Assembly: GCA_900095095.1 (NCBI GenBank)
Contig: FMBT01000484.1
Span: forward strand, 16,023 to 80,022
Direction: 5' to 3'
Origin: Fragilariopsis cylindrus CCMP1102
Taxonomy: Eukaryota; Bacillariophyta; Bacillariophyceae; Bacillariales; Bacillariaceae
DNA length: 64,000 nucleotides
Shown: positions 46,931 to 58,232 of the stretch, piece after piece
Layout of the letters: each line of letters begins with the position of its first letter
Numbering within the stretch: the first letter of the stretch is position 1
The notes under the pieces: generated by a model
What the model was told of the DNA's origin: nothing
What the model saw: the letters and a program-made list of their open reading frames with translations, nothing else
Databases searched by the model: none
Position numbers and translations under genes: made by a program

Positions 46931-47136
46931 TTTCTTCATGGTTTTACCACCAAGTCATATTTTCACCGTTTTTGCGGTTGGCGTGTAGACGGGTCATTTT
47001 TACTATTGCCTACCAGTAAATCAAGATATGCGCTAATAATAAAGAAAAAAAAATGCAGTTACGATTGACATTGAAATTTATTGACAAAGACATTGACATT
47101 TATACAAAGACATAATAAATTAAAAAACGGTACCGT

Positions 47137-47318
47137 AATACATAAGTTAAAAAACGGCACTGAATCAATCTAAAACATTGCTCAAGCATTTTAAATCGGA
47201 AAACAAATTTCTCTCACAAAATTTTGCGATGCTTAATTGATTTTGTGAGTTGTTTTTTCCGATTTAAAAATGCTTGAGCAATGTGCGTTATTTCAGTGCC
47301 GTTTTTTATTTATGTATT
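47137..47318. mobile_element. foldback/MITE-like inverted repeat
   Basis: The left arm (47137-47220) and right arm (47225-47318) pair over most of their length: ACATAAGTTAAAAAACGGCA against TGCCGTTTTTTATTTATGT; ATTGCTCAAGCATTTTAAATC against GATTTAAAAATGCTTGAGCA; and CTCACAAAAT against ATTTTGTGAG near the loop. RNA or single-stranded DNA would fold into a long hairpin. No coding sequence or clear target duplication is visible. Confidence 0.75.
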
Positions 47319-47920
47319 ATTCATCTCAGATACCGTAAATAATAGAGGTCGTCGCAAAAGCTATAATATTATATTCCAATATGTAATATATAATGCGAAG
47401 TATTCTTCACACTTAGTAAAGTAGAAAGCTACTGTACTAAGTTAACAAAAGCTATAATTCACACATGATAATAATAATTATCAGTATTATATTATCATTT
47501 TTTAAGATATGTATTCTTTTATAAAACGGTAAAATGGGAATGAGATATTGATACAAAACTCTCGCAAAAGGCAGTGTGTCATGTCAGAGTGTTTCGACCA
47601 ATGCATATATAAACCACCGTTATTCGCTTACTCACACAAAAAGACTTCTTCTACAAAATAAGCAGAATATATATATAACATCACTATAAGTTACTCTATA
47701 ATACTTCGTGAAGTAAATGAATCGAACGAATAATCGAATAATAATAAAAACGAATAATCGAAAAATGAGCACTACTGCCAACAAAGTCTAATCTTCGTGC
47801 TTACAATTTTAAGTACTATAATTGGTATCTGTCTATCTACTGTAGCTAACTAACTAACTTACTAACTAACTAAGCACTTATATTATTGCAACGAACGAAT
47901 ACACTACCTATTACAGTATA
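47319..47920. other. promoter side of the pseudokinase gene
   Basis: AT-rich, with TAATAATAATTATCAGTATTATATTATCA-like palindromic sequence near 47468-47496 and ACTAACTAACTTACTAACTAA repeats just before the ATG. Nothing else is identified. Confidence 0.4.
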
Positions 47921-50605
47921 ATGCAACGACAAAGAAGAAGAGTCAGTGCGCCATCGAAAAGTATTTGTAGTACCATCAAAGAGGGCAAATTACAATTATT
48001 GAATGATTCGTCATCGTCGTCGTCTGATGTTATTATTACCCGAAGCAGAAGACGATTAAGTGCGCCACTACCGGAAAGTATTTCTAGAAGCGCCAATGAT
48101 GATGAAGGTACTATGTTATTATTTGAGAAGAAAGCTGCTTCATCGTCGTCGTCGTCGTCTGTTTTTAATACCCGAAGCAGACGACGATTAAGTGCGCCAT
48201 CATCATCATCATCGGAAAGCATGTCGAACAGCATCAATAAATGTATGTCGTTATTATTCGAGGAGAAGACAGCGTCATTATCGTTGTCTAACTCTACCTC
48301 AACGGTAACAACTACTGGTTTATTATATAATGAGAATTCATCCTCGTCCTCTGCATCATTCATATCAGCAATAACGCTTGCTAATAATACCACCGGCGAT
48401 TCCTCAGCAGGAGTAGTGTCATCTTCATCAGTACTAAGAAGACAACAACAGCAACAAAGAAAACTACGTCGTCCAATAAGTAGAATTGAATTATTTGAAA
48501 ACTCATTGACAATGGGAGATCTTATTGATACAGACAATGACAATGATAATAATGACAGTAATCATTACAATTTATTAGATGATAACAATTCGGAAATGAC
48601 AACTTCTGAAGAATTCACTACTACTACTACTAGTACAATTACAAGCAGGACGGCATCAATGATCGATACAAATGAGAACAACAATAATAACGTACTGATT
48701 GCGCGGAGCACAACCTACGACGACTGTTGCGACCGTAATAGCGAGATCGACGACGATCTCGACGATGAGGAATCTACTGACGACGAGAGTAATACTTCTG
48801 ATGATGAAGAAACATCCTCATCATCAAGGAGTATTGATGGAAACGAAAAAAACCTAGCTAACGACTTTTGCTTTTTTTCATTACCAACTAATAATGCTAC
48901 GAGTGCGAGTGCGAGTGCGAGTCCACTACTGTCACTACCACACATTGATAATTCATTCAATGATTCTTTTGTTGTTACAGTAGAACATGTAGATGAAGAG
49001 CAAGGACAAGAAAAGAATGATGATATTGTTGACAAAAGAATCCATCAAGGGTATCGTTTGAAGACAAAAGGACTACTACATAGAGTATGCCTGCCAACAG
49101 ATAGAAGTATGCGATCATTGCATCGAGATGATCTATTCCGAACAAAATCAAAAACAAACTTATTATTATCAGGCGGACGACGAGGATCTTTTTCACTTTC
49201 CACAAAAGTAACAGAAGTTATAGTAGTCAATAATAATCAAAATGATGGAAGTTTTAGTAATCGTCGTTACGCTTGTAAAGAACTAAAAGATAAGTTCATT
49301 GCAGCTACTAGAAGTACTGGTACTGGTACTGGTACTGCTGGTCGTCGTTATAACAATAACAAGAAAGACGCATTATTATGTGCAGAATTAATCCAAGCAA
49401 CAATAGACCTTGCCTACGAAGCACGTGTTCTTAGTAGTTTAGTTCATTCAAATATCATTCAGATATATGGTTGGGGAAATAACAGTAACAGCAACAGCAA
49501 CAGCAATAACACTACGAAAAATGAGATTAATGCTTCTGCTGATGATTATTCCTCATCGAAATTCTTTTTCTTAATGGATGTGATACAAGAAACTCTGGAA
49601 GAACGAATACAACGATGGAAGAAACAAAATTGTCATACCTGCTGGTCCAATTATCCACAAGAACCACCACCACTTATTGTAACAACAGGTAGTAGTAGTA
49701 GTAGTAGTAGTAGTAATCTGATAAATGATCATTTTGCCTATCATATAAGGACTATAGAAAAGATTCAATATTGTTCTGAATTAGCATCCGCACTGGAATA
49801 TCTTCACAATAAAAATATTATCTATAATAATTTGAATCCAAATACGATTGGTTTCTGTTTTGACTCGTCGTCAGACTCGTCATCATTATTGAATAATGAT
49901 AAAGGAGGTGGTGGGGTACTAAAATTAATTGACTTTGCATCATCATCGTGTTGTACAATAAATAATCAATGGTATCAGAATGATACTAATAAAGTAACAA
50001 CCGCAACGATGGCATATCAGTATATGGCACCAGAAATGTTTCTGAATAATTCCTACATTGATTATAAATGCGATATATATTCGTTTTCAATGGTCTGTTG
50101 GAAAATATTTAGTCATCAAACACCATTCCAATCATTAACACCACAACATTACGAAGAATTTGTATATCTAAGAGGACATCGTCCTATTCAAAATAATCCA
50201 GCACATAATAGCAGTGAACCACCCCGCTTGTTTCAGCACTTAGAAGAATGGGCATGGCGGAACAACAATACACAATCCTTCTCATTTCCATCATCATGTC
50301 GTGATCATCCACATATTAACGACGATGAACAGGACGACAGTAACCCTCTTGATGATATAACTTCTACATCTGCATCTTCTATATCAGCATCTACATCTGC
50401 AACACCAACATCAACATCAACATCAACAGTAGCAGTAGCAGTTGCAGCTACAGTACCAGAGGAAGTATATAATTTATTATCCAAAGGATGGAAATCAAAA
50501 CCATGTTCTAGGATTGATTGGGATGAAATTCAACTCCAATTAATTGCTCTTAGAAGATTAGAAGAATTAAGACTACAAAAGAAACTACTGCCAAACAATC
50601 AATAG
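47921..50605 (+). CDS. predicted pseudokinase with three N-terminal RRxSAP repeats
   Basis: An 894-residue single-exon protein. The N-terminus has three diverged repeats of about 40 residues, each beginning RRR-V/L-SAP (Ser9, Ser47, Ser91) and followed by a Ser run and LLFEK/LLFEE. R-x-x-S-x-P fits basophilic kinase and 14-3-3 mode-1 sites. A long acidic/Asn region follows. The kinase-like domain covers about 440-760 and 805-890: RRYACKEL (Lys453), YEARVLSSLVHSNIIQIYGW (Glu500), LASALEYLHNKNIIYNNLNP, LKLIDFASSS, YQYMAPEM and CDIYSFSMVCWKIF. HRDLKPEN is replaced by YNNLNPNT, so the catalytic Asp is missing, and DFG is DFA. It is therefore a likely pseudokinase with a scaffold or regulatory role. 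The fold resembles diatom TKL-like kinases, which usually have YRDLKPDNIGF here. Confidence 0.8.
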   Translation: MQRQRRRVSAPSKSICSTIKEGKLQLLNDSSSSSSDVIITRSRRRLSAPLPESISRSANDDEGTMLLFEKKAASSSSSSSVFNTRSRRRLSAPSSSSSESMSNSINKCMSLLFEEKTASLSLSNSTSTVTTTGLLYNENSSSSSASFISAITLANNTTGDSSAGVVSSSSVLRRQQQQQRKLRRPISRIELFENSLTMGDLIDTDNDNDNNDSNHYNLLDDNNSEMTTSEEFTTTTTSTITSRTASMIDTNENNNNNVLIARSTTYDDCCDRNSEIDDDLDDEESTDDESNTSDDEETSSSSRSIDGNEKNLANDFCFFSLPTNNATSASASASPLLSLPHIDNSFNDSFVVTVEHVDEEQGQEKNDDIVDKRIHQGYRLKTKGLLHRVCLPTDRSMRSLHRDDLFRTKSKTNLLLSGGRRGSFSLSTKVTEVIVVNNNQNDGSFSNRRYACKELKDKFIAATRSTGTGTGTAGRRYNNNKKDALLCAELIQATIDLAYEARVLSSLVHSNIIQIYGWGNNSNSNSNSNNTTKNEINASADDYSSSKFFFLMDVIQETLEERIQRWKKQNCHTCWSNYPQEPPPLIVTTGSSSSSSSSNLINDHFAYHIRTIEKIQYCSELASALEYLHNKNIIYNNLNPNTIGFCFDSSSDSSSLLNNDKGGGGVLKLIDFASSSCCTINNQWYQNDTNKVTTATMAYQYMAPEMFLNNSYIDYKCDIYSFSMVCWKIFSHQTPFQSLTPQHYEEFVYLRGHRPIQNNPAHNSSEPPRLFQHLEEWAWRNNNTQSFSFPSSCRDHPHINDDEQDDSNPLDDITSTSASSISASTSATPTSTSTSTVAVAVAATVPEEVYNLLSKGWKSKPCSRIDWDEIQLQLIALRRLEELRLQKKLLPNNQ

Positions 50606-50771
50606 GAACATAATGTCAATAACGCGTACATACGACGATAACAGATAGAATACTTGATAAAATAGATCTTTTATTTAGTGTATAATTAATTCTTGACTCT
50701 TCTTCTTGTCTGCCTGTGACAATTATTTTCACACGTGCATTATTCTCCATTATTTTCATTTGCATATCTTT

Positions 50772-51665
50772 TCATTCATTACTAATAATAGAAAACAATA
50801 GGTCGTCCGGAATGCTATCACTATTACTATCGTTGTTATCAACATCGTTGTTGTTAACGAATAGTAATAGTTTATCATCGGTGTCATCATCGTCAAAGAA
50901 TGCATCCTCAACTAGGTGATCATCATCCTTATGACTACCACTACCAACTAACAATACTTCATGTAACAATCGTCCAAAGAAGGATTGTTCTTTCGTATTA
51001 ATACTATTATTACTATCAATACCTTTGCGTCTAATGATGGCGGTGCTGTTGCTGTTGCTGTTGCTGTTGATGAGATTTGTATTTTCCTTAGTATTTTTTC
51101 TAATGATTGTATACCGATTCATAAATATACGAAATTCTTCGTCCTCTATTGTATCTAATGATCTCCATGATGATACTGAACCAACATCACTATCACAACT
51201 ATAATCACTATCAGAAGATATAGAAAAATCATCATCCCCGTCCCAATCATCACCGTCCTCCTCCTCATCGTTTTCTGATTCAACTCTACTACTAGCAGCT
51301 ATTAAATCAATCATCCTCTGTCTCTTTTCCTGTTCGATATAAAAGTAATGATAATTATCAATCCACGATGATACGATCTCATCATCGTCCTCAGATTCTT
51401 GTGATGATACTGACTCCACTTTACTGTTTTCTTCCACTGATACTGCTAGTAGGTCTTCCCAACCTTCTTCAGCATCATCGTTGTTGCCACCACCACCGCT
51501 GCTATCATCACTACTTAGATAGAATTCAATAACATCATCAATTTGTGAAAATCTAATACTACTACTGATGTCGTTGCTATCATCGCATTCATCGATCATG
51601 ACGAGCTTATTCGCCGTTGCAATACTAGGCTCATTATTCTGTTTATTAACTCGTTTCAACAACAA
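50772..51665 (-). CDS. acidic protein with IRFSxxDDVIEFY motif
   Basis: A 297-residue, strongly acidic protein (many Asp, Glu and Ser). Residues 34-52 read SSSIRFSQIDDVIEFYLSSD, comparable to the V/I-R/S-F segments of the genes at 11282 and 58925. Mixed-composition parts include SSWIDNYHYFYIEQEKRQRM and EFRIFMNRYTIIRKNTKE near 165-200, and SFFGRLLHEVLLVGSGSHK near 230-250. No signal peptide, membrane span or known domain is seen. It converges with the pseudokinase gene 166 bp away, so their transcripts may overlap at the 3' ends. Function is unknown. Confidence 0.6.
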   Translation of the reverse strand: MLLKRVNKQNNEPSIATANKLVMIDECDDSNDISSSIRFSQIDDVIEFYLSSDDSSGGGGNNDDAEEGWEDLLAVSVEENSKVESVSSQESEDDDEIVSSWIDNYHYFYIEQEKRQRMIDLIAASSRVESENDEEEDGDDWDGDDDFSISSDSDYSCDSDVGSVSSWRSLDTIEDEEFRIFMNRYTIIRKNTKENTNLINSNSNSNSTAIIRRKGIDSNNSINTKEQSFFGRLLHEVLLVGSGSHKDDDHLVEDAFFDDDDTDDKLLLFVNNNDVDNNDSNSDSIPDDLLFSIISNE

Positions 51666-53139
51666 TTGAAAGAATGTAAGGACTGCGTTCTGATGCTTAT
51701 TATTATTATTATTATTATTATTGTATTATTGTTATATTCGTTTTATTGCATCGTTGTTGTTCGTGGTATTTCACTTTCCTCTGCGCCATCGTCGTCGGGA
51801 CTACAGTTCGTTGTTTCAGCATCTTGTTGTTAAAGAAGGAAAAAGTGGTTTGTGGCAACTCTGAGCGATGATGACCGATGATATCAGAATTTGGAGATTC
51901 TATGACAGATGTACTGTAGGACTTCTTTATTTATTCGTGCTGTTCTATTGATGTCGGTACCCCTTCGCGGAAACTGACTGATGTACAGTAGGACTTCTTT
52001 ATGTGTCTATGCTGATGTACTATATAATGCCCCTTGACTTCACGGAACAATTGTGGGATTAGAGACGATGTCACATCAAACTAAAATTTCAATCGCCTTT
52101 CATTCGCGAGCCTGTCACCGTCATGATACATGCATACATAGTATGTTTTTTTACTATTTTAGGCTGCACTCGACGGTGATAGCGCGAAAGAACGTTCAAG
52201 TCATAAAAATAGAAAATTTGACGTTATTTACAAGTTATTATTTGTGAATTACCATACCTAATACGCGCGTTGGTAAAAGGATTCCCGATTCAGAAGTGAT
52301 CGTGGAACGCACGTTTAATGTAGGTCGAACGAGTCGATTCTTAACGTTGTTTCATAAAAGTAAACCAGTCCCAGATGGGATCGTAAAAATATTTTCTCAT
52401 TTTCGGGCCTATTATATTGAATCGATGAGTCGAAAACTATTTTTATAGGCATATATAAAATCGTGTCGTTTAAGTTTACATGTGTATGGTTTCAAGATTG
52501 ATGAATTATTGAAATCAGTATTTAATTAATAGAGTGTATTCCACAAATTTGTTGACAAGACCAAAAATCATAGCAATCGACAAAAAAACGTTGATGTCAA
52601 TGAACGGACAATGAACGGATTACAACGTTAACAGAAACGGTCATATTTTGTATTAGGGGATACTGAAAAACTGTTGGGGAGATTACATAAGTCACACGAC
52701 ACAACCCGGTTTATACGCACACGAGCTCATAAAAAAAGACACGTGCGTTGCGACCGATAGGATTGGTCTTCTTTCCACACATCAATCAATACACGTGATG
52801 CGTGAGAAAACAATACTATATGGAAGCATGTATGAGCTGCAATCTTTTCCCTTCTCTTTTTATTATTTGTGTTTTGCATCGTCGTCGTCGTTGATCGTTG
52901 AGAAAGACAGATGAGATTTACAACAAATAGACTTTCGTTATAGCTAGCTACCTCTAATAGTACCTTGAATACTAAGCCATGGAACACAACACAACACAAC
53001 ACATTACATCGAATAGATTGATTTATTGCTTCTTTATTTCAAGATTTTCGTCTCCTCTTTTTAACTTTTAAGTTCGTTTCGTTTCGATACTGTTGAGAGT
53101 TCAGTTCTAATACGATTGACTTGACTTTCTGCTAGCACT
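51666..53139. other. intergenic, no supported gene
   Basis: Starts with a TTA/TTG-rich leader of the minus gene (TTATTATTA at 51701-51722). The phrase ACTGATGTACAGTAGGACTTC occurs at about 51907 and again at 51979, a short direct repeat. The remaining small frames have no conserved features. Confidence 0.4.
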
Positions 53140-56100
53140 ATGACAGCCGGTAGTTTTAGTGGCATAATCAATACTTCTCCTAGTGATAAAGGAAAGTCGT
53201 TGTTAACTTCTGCTAGAGGTTTTGGTGCTGCACGAAATAATCCTGTCCATAGAAGTCAAATTATGAAGCGGTTTGGTGAGAATAGATCTACTAAAAACAA
53301 AACTACTTCTCCTGTTACTGCCTACTCCAAACTCGACAATGGCACTGTTAACTTCAACAGGAAAATTTCAACAATCACAACACGAACTGAAGGAACATGA
53401 ACAACGACTTCATAGTCGTACACTGTTTGATGATGAGGATGATGGCATGGTGCATATGGCTGTCTCGAATGATGAGAATGATTCAAATACTAACATTAGT
53501 GAGTCGAATGATGAGTCGCAGTTGTCGAATGATAGTGATGATTTAGAGTTCGAGTTTGAGTCTGATTTTGATATGACATTATCTTATGATTCTACAAACA
53601 ATGATGATCGAACATTCGACAATGAACACGAACGATGGCGAAGATGATGACGATGAAGATGATGATGATGAATTTGGAGAAGAAAGAACGCTATCAGATG
53701 GTGATGATAGTATGAGTTATTTGGACTTAGATTGAGTTTAGATGATAGTCATAATGATTCCGATGAAGATGAGTTAGAAATTCTAATTGATGACGAACAA
53801 GATGATAAGCCATATGCGGGACAGTTTTTAGAACAAGCTTTCGAGAATATGGGTTTAATCTCGAAAGATCCAGAAAAAGAAGATCTGCTTTAATGTTGAG
53901 CACGGGTGCAGCTGTTGATAATTTATATCGTCGTATGAGTCGTAGTGTGAGTCGTAGTATGACTAGTTCATCATTTGGTAGTAGTAAAAAATTACTGAGA
54001 GTTATTAGTTTCAAACGAAAAAAATCTACAGCCAGAAACGATAAGAAGAATGAAGATGAAGATGAAGATGAAGATGAAGATGATGATGACAAATTATACG
54101 AAAGAGCTCGTAGTGAATATTTGTTGTCAAAATCAAAATCATTATCAAGGAGGAAGAATAACAAACAGCAACAACACCTACAAAAGAAATTGTCTCAAGT
54201 ACAAAAAAAGATTTCCGCGCATCAAAAAAGGTTGCGTCATTTAAGACGGTTTGATAAAGGAGAGACTGTAGTAGATGATGAAGGCAAGAACAACATTAAT
54301 GATAAAAACGTTGGAATCGTAGACGTGGATGAATATGAATACGGCAATGACAAAAACGAGGACACTACTAGTACCGGTGATGGTGATGGTGATGGTGATG
54401 GTGGCAGTGATGATCGTACGGTGGAACTGATACATTCCTTTTCAACAGAGGAATCTGGTACAGATAGTCCTGGACGAAAGCCAGGTGATAATAGGAATGA
54501 CAATGGTCGTGTATTGGTTCGAGTAGTTGGAACTGGTGATGATTCTCAAGATGATGAGAATAAAGGCAATAATGAAGGTGTTGAACAAGACGATGATGAT
54601 TATGATGAGGAAAGATGTGGTGGGAATGGTGATTGCTCATCAGTAGCAACAGGTTTCATTAATTTATTTCCAAAATCAACTGTGGCATCCTGTAATGATG
54701 TTGCACATTGCGCTACCGAAACCGAGATGTTAGGAAACGAGATGCTAGAAGATGTTATGGATCCAATCCAACAACAACAAGTTGTAACTGTATTCCATGA
54801 AAAGTTTACTGCACCATGTTCGGATTCATCACCATTAAAGTCAACAACTCGTAGTAGTAGTCGAAGCAGTAATAGTAAAATTCCGGGTAATATTAAAAGC
54901 AAAATCAATAAATGGTTTACTCGTTGTGCTGGTGACATTGATATTGCATCACCGTCATCTGTTGCGGATGTTGGTGGTGGCTTATGTAGTAGTACCGGTG
55001 TCACTACATGTACCGATACTATTACTGCCACTACCAATAATGGAGTAGTAGTTGAACGGTGGTCTACGAGCAATACGGCATATGATCATTTCGACGGTAA
55101 TGACGAGGATGATAGCAGTCCTCATCATCCGAAATCTCCACCACGTCCAAAACGATTACCAAAACCTACCAAGAATTTGCTATCGTTTTCACGTGTTGTT
55201 AGTTCAACATTGTTATCATCTGTAGACAAAATAGCAGCACGTGGTAGTGGAACATCTGCCTACGGTGGTATCAATAATGAAGATGGTCCCAATACTACTG
55301 CTACTTCCACCGATACAGGTAGAAGTGCTACTAGTAATGCGGTAAGGCATGCGGTGAAGGTGCAATGATAAACTGTCTTACTGATGACACTGATTTTGGA
55401 ACAGAAATCAATCCAATCATTTATGGTACGCCAATAATATCGAAGAGATTGCCAGTCAGAAATCCTTCTCTAGTTATTGATGCTGATGCATCATCAATGT
55501 CATCACTTGCTACCAGTGCTGTACGTGGTAGGAGTAGTCAATTGAATGGAGAAGAAGTGCTAAATTTGTTTTACCACCCAAACGGCCAGTAGATGTAGTG
55601 CCATCAGCACCATCACCAGCAGTATACGACGATGTTGAAAATGATTATGATACAGATATAATTAATTCAGATGCTGCATTGCTTCAAGCTGAAGCAAAAA
55701 GTTTGGCAAACAATCTAATGATACAAAAAAATAAAATACAGAAAACTGCATCCAGAACAATATCAAGAATAATTAATAATAACAAGAAGAATGCTGCTTA
55801 TAAAAGCACAACTACTTCATCGTCGTTGCCGTCCAATACTACAACAACTGTCGCCGTGATGCACGTGCATTTACGAAGCAATGTTTTCATCATCGTCCTC
55901 GTCGAATAATCATCATGATACCGCTAACAATGACAACAATAAAGATGGTAATGTCGTTAATAACAACGATTGTATAACTACCGAAATTGTTCTGGACGAT
56001 GATGAAGTTGATCTTGCTACCCATCCCTTCGATGAGATGAATACTATGAAGGATGATGAATTCTTTTCACCGTCAAATCCTCAAAGTTGCGTTGGATGCA

Positions 56101-57198
56101 GTAGTTCTGTTAGGTTTGCTGCCGATGTTGAGGATTTCATCGACGATGACGATGGTGACGAGGACAACGACAACCACAATGATATACATACCACAACTCC
56201 AACATTATCATCATCCTCATCGTATCACAACTACCTATCATCAGATGATATGAGCAAACATTCGAATAAAGCAGAAGTGAATGGAAGTAAATCCCCATCA
56301 GCATTAACACGAATAACGACTGTAACTATCACCGGAGCATCACCATCGTCGTACGGTCAATCATCTCTCCTCGACAGCAATGTCAGTGATGATAACGAAC
56401 CGCCCAACAATGATGATATCGACGACGAATTAGAAGAGGAAGTTTTGAATGAAGATGAAATGATAGAAATGACGGAAGAAGATATTGCTGATGCATTTAC
56501 TACTAAAACTGAGGTCGATGTCGAAGCGACGGCAACATGCCCCATAAAGAAAAAGAAACCGAGTGGATCGTCGTCACTAAAACGTTGGACGTCATCCCGT
56601 CGTACTACGAAATCGGATGCTAGTAGTAGCATGAAAAAAAGGAAACCAACAAGCGTAGTAGCAGATTCAGAAAAGAGTATTGGTGGGGATTTGATAGTGA
56701 TGTGAACGTGAGCAGCAATAATGATGCTAGTAGAATTACGAGTTTTATCCGGGATGAAGATGGTTTTGAAATCGAAATGACAGCAGTAACATCATCATCG
56801 TCTAGAAACGACGATAACGACGAACAAGATCAACAGCAACTTCAAAAATACGATAACGAAGACGAAGTTCTAATTGAAGTACCCCGAAGAACAAGAACAT
56901 ACGATGAACCGTTAGTGATCGATACGAAGGATCCTCTGCTACTGCTAGAAGATTCATATTATACTTACACTCAAACTCAAAAGAATCAACAGGAACAATT
57001 ACACATTCAGAAGAACAAGCCGACGAGACCGGCAAGAAGAATAAAAAGGCGAAGACGAAGAGAAAAGACAGACGTTGGTCAAAACGATTAAATAGAAAAA
57101 TGAACAGCTTTCAACAACAAGAACATAACAGTATGAATAGCAACAATATCATCATCGAAGTAGAAGAACCTCATGGTTTTCGATTATGGGGTTGTTGA
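53140..57198 (+). pseudogene. 4 kb low-complexity gene with nine frame changes
   Basis: One continuous coding track seems to run from ATG 53140 to stop 57196-57198, but it shifts frame about nine times. The segments are 53140-~53350, ~53350-53640, 53622-53735, 53732-~53880, ~53880-55368, 55365-~55575, ~55575-~55880, 55881-56705, 56702-~57062 and ~57062-57198. Mixed-composition parts lie in different frames: MTAGSFSGIINTSPSDKGKS, KPYAGQFLEQAFENMG, SALMLSTGAAVDNLYRRMSR, LQAEAKSLANNLMIQKNKI, SSVRFAADVEDFIDD and EVEEPHGFRLWGC. These look like one protein of about 1350 residues that is acidic and Ser/Asn-rich with basic patches. No known domain or membrane span is seen. It is either a decayed gene or a poorly assembled repeat-rich one. 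Confidence 0.5.
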
Positions 57199-57787
57199 AC
57201 ATCTCATGATTGCGATGAAAATAATAATACAGGTTTCGAAGTGCATGTTACCCAAAAATGATTTTTAAGGTAAATGACTAAGAACTGATGGATATACCTC
57301 GTTCTAGTTTGATTTATTTCGTATCAATATCAATATCAATATCAATATCAATATCATAGCGATATCATCATGACTGCTGTCAATATATATTTTTTTCAAT
57401 CTTTAGAAATTGCATCATTTCTTATTATCTAAATAGAAAAAAGTATAGAAGTTTCTAATCTAAAGAGACACAGAGAATTGTGTATAAGAACGTTAGCATT
57501 CTATACACGTTTTAAGGCAGTTTAAAGTTTATAAAAATAAGCGTTTATGAACTCTTTTTTCTGATACTTTTTTCGTAAGAATGTAGAAAAAGTGCGTTAA
57601 TAAGACAACATATATTTCTGACGACGATTTTTGACAGCTTAGTAGGTGTACTTGATGGAAGACTTCTTGCTTGTAGAAGGTTGTGTCTCAGCCTTTCTCT
57701 TGTTGTTGTTGTTGTTGTTGTTTTGTTGTTGTCGATGTTCATGTTTGACAGGCAAGTTAATGTGTCGACAACCGTACCCAGCTGGTT
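57199..57787. other. 3' flank, ATATCA microsatellite
   Basis: A run of about five ATCAAT/ATATCA hexamers lies at 57325-57357. GTT repeats at 57700-57732 make open frames on both strands. No gene is supported. Confidence 0.4.
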
Positions 57788-58232
57788 CTAACTGTGTCGG
57801 TGTATCTTCCGGTTCCCGTTCCAGTTCGGAAGAAGGAAAAGGGCATCTTGGTAGAGGATAGTGGAAGGAAGAGGAAAGCTTCCACCTGGAGAAAAATGAA
57901 ACGATTCATTCACTTCAGTATCTGGTGTTGTTTTTTGTCCTGGAATGTAATCCCTAACAACATATTGAAGACCAAAACGACTATCGACACTACTCGATGG
58001 ATCATACCAGATGATACTGTTAGTTTTTTTGCTAAGGCCTGGGGAGAGAGACATGATTCTTGTTGTTGTTGTTGTTGTTGTTGTATTATCTATTTTATTT
58101 TATGATAAGAAAAAGGCAAAAGAAGATACCACTTTTCCTTCCTCAATTCTTGCCCATTTCATAACACCTAACCAACGCTATACCTGTAGACCATGACCCT
58201 CCGGTGCGTCTTCTGTCATTATTCGTTAACTT
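57788..58232 (-). pseudogene. possible gene fragment, two exon-like parts
   Basis: The minus-strand part 57788-58039 reads GLSKKTNSIIWYDPSSSVDS, RFGLQYVVRDYIPGQKTTPD, FHFSPGGSFPLPSTILYQDA and LFLLPNWNGNRKIHRHS then stop. The composition is mixed and unlike repeat DNA. A strong pyrimidine-rich acceptor (CTCTCTCCCCAG) precedes it, and a possible upstream part (58184-58232) with RRRTGGSWSTG joins in phase if spliced at a GTATAG donor. No ATG is found in the upstream part and that donor is weak, so this may be a truncated gene. The family is not recognised. Confidence 0.35.

Noticed and set aside
47911-48543. Large minus-strand frame inside the pseudokinase N-terminus
   Set aside because: It mirrors Ser/Asp/Asn codons of the + gene; no ATG context, domain or conservation clue supports it.
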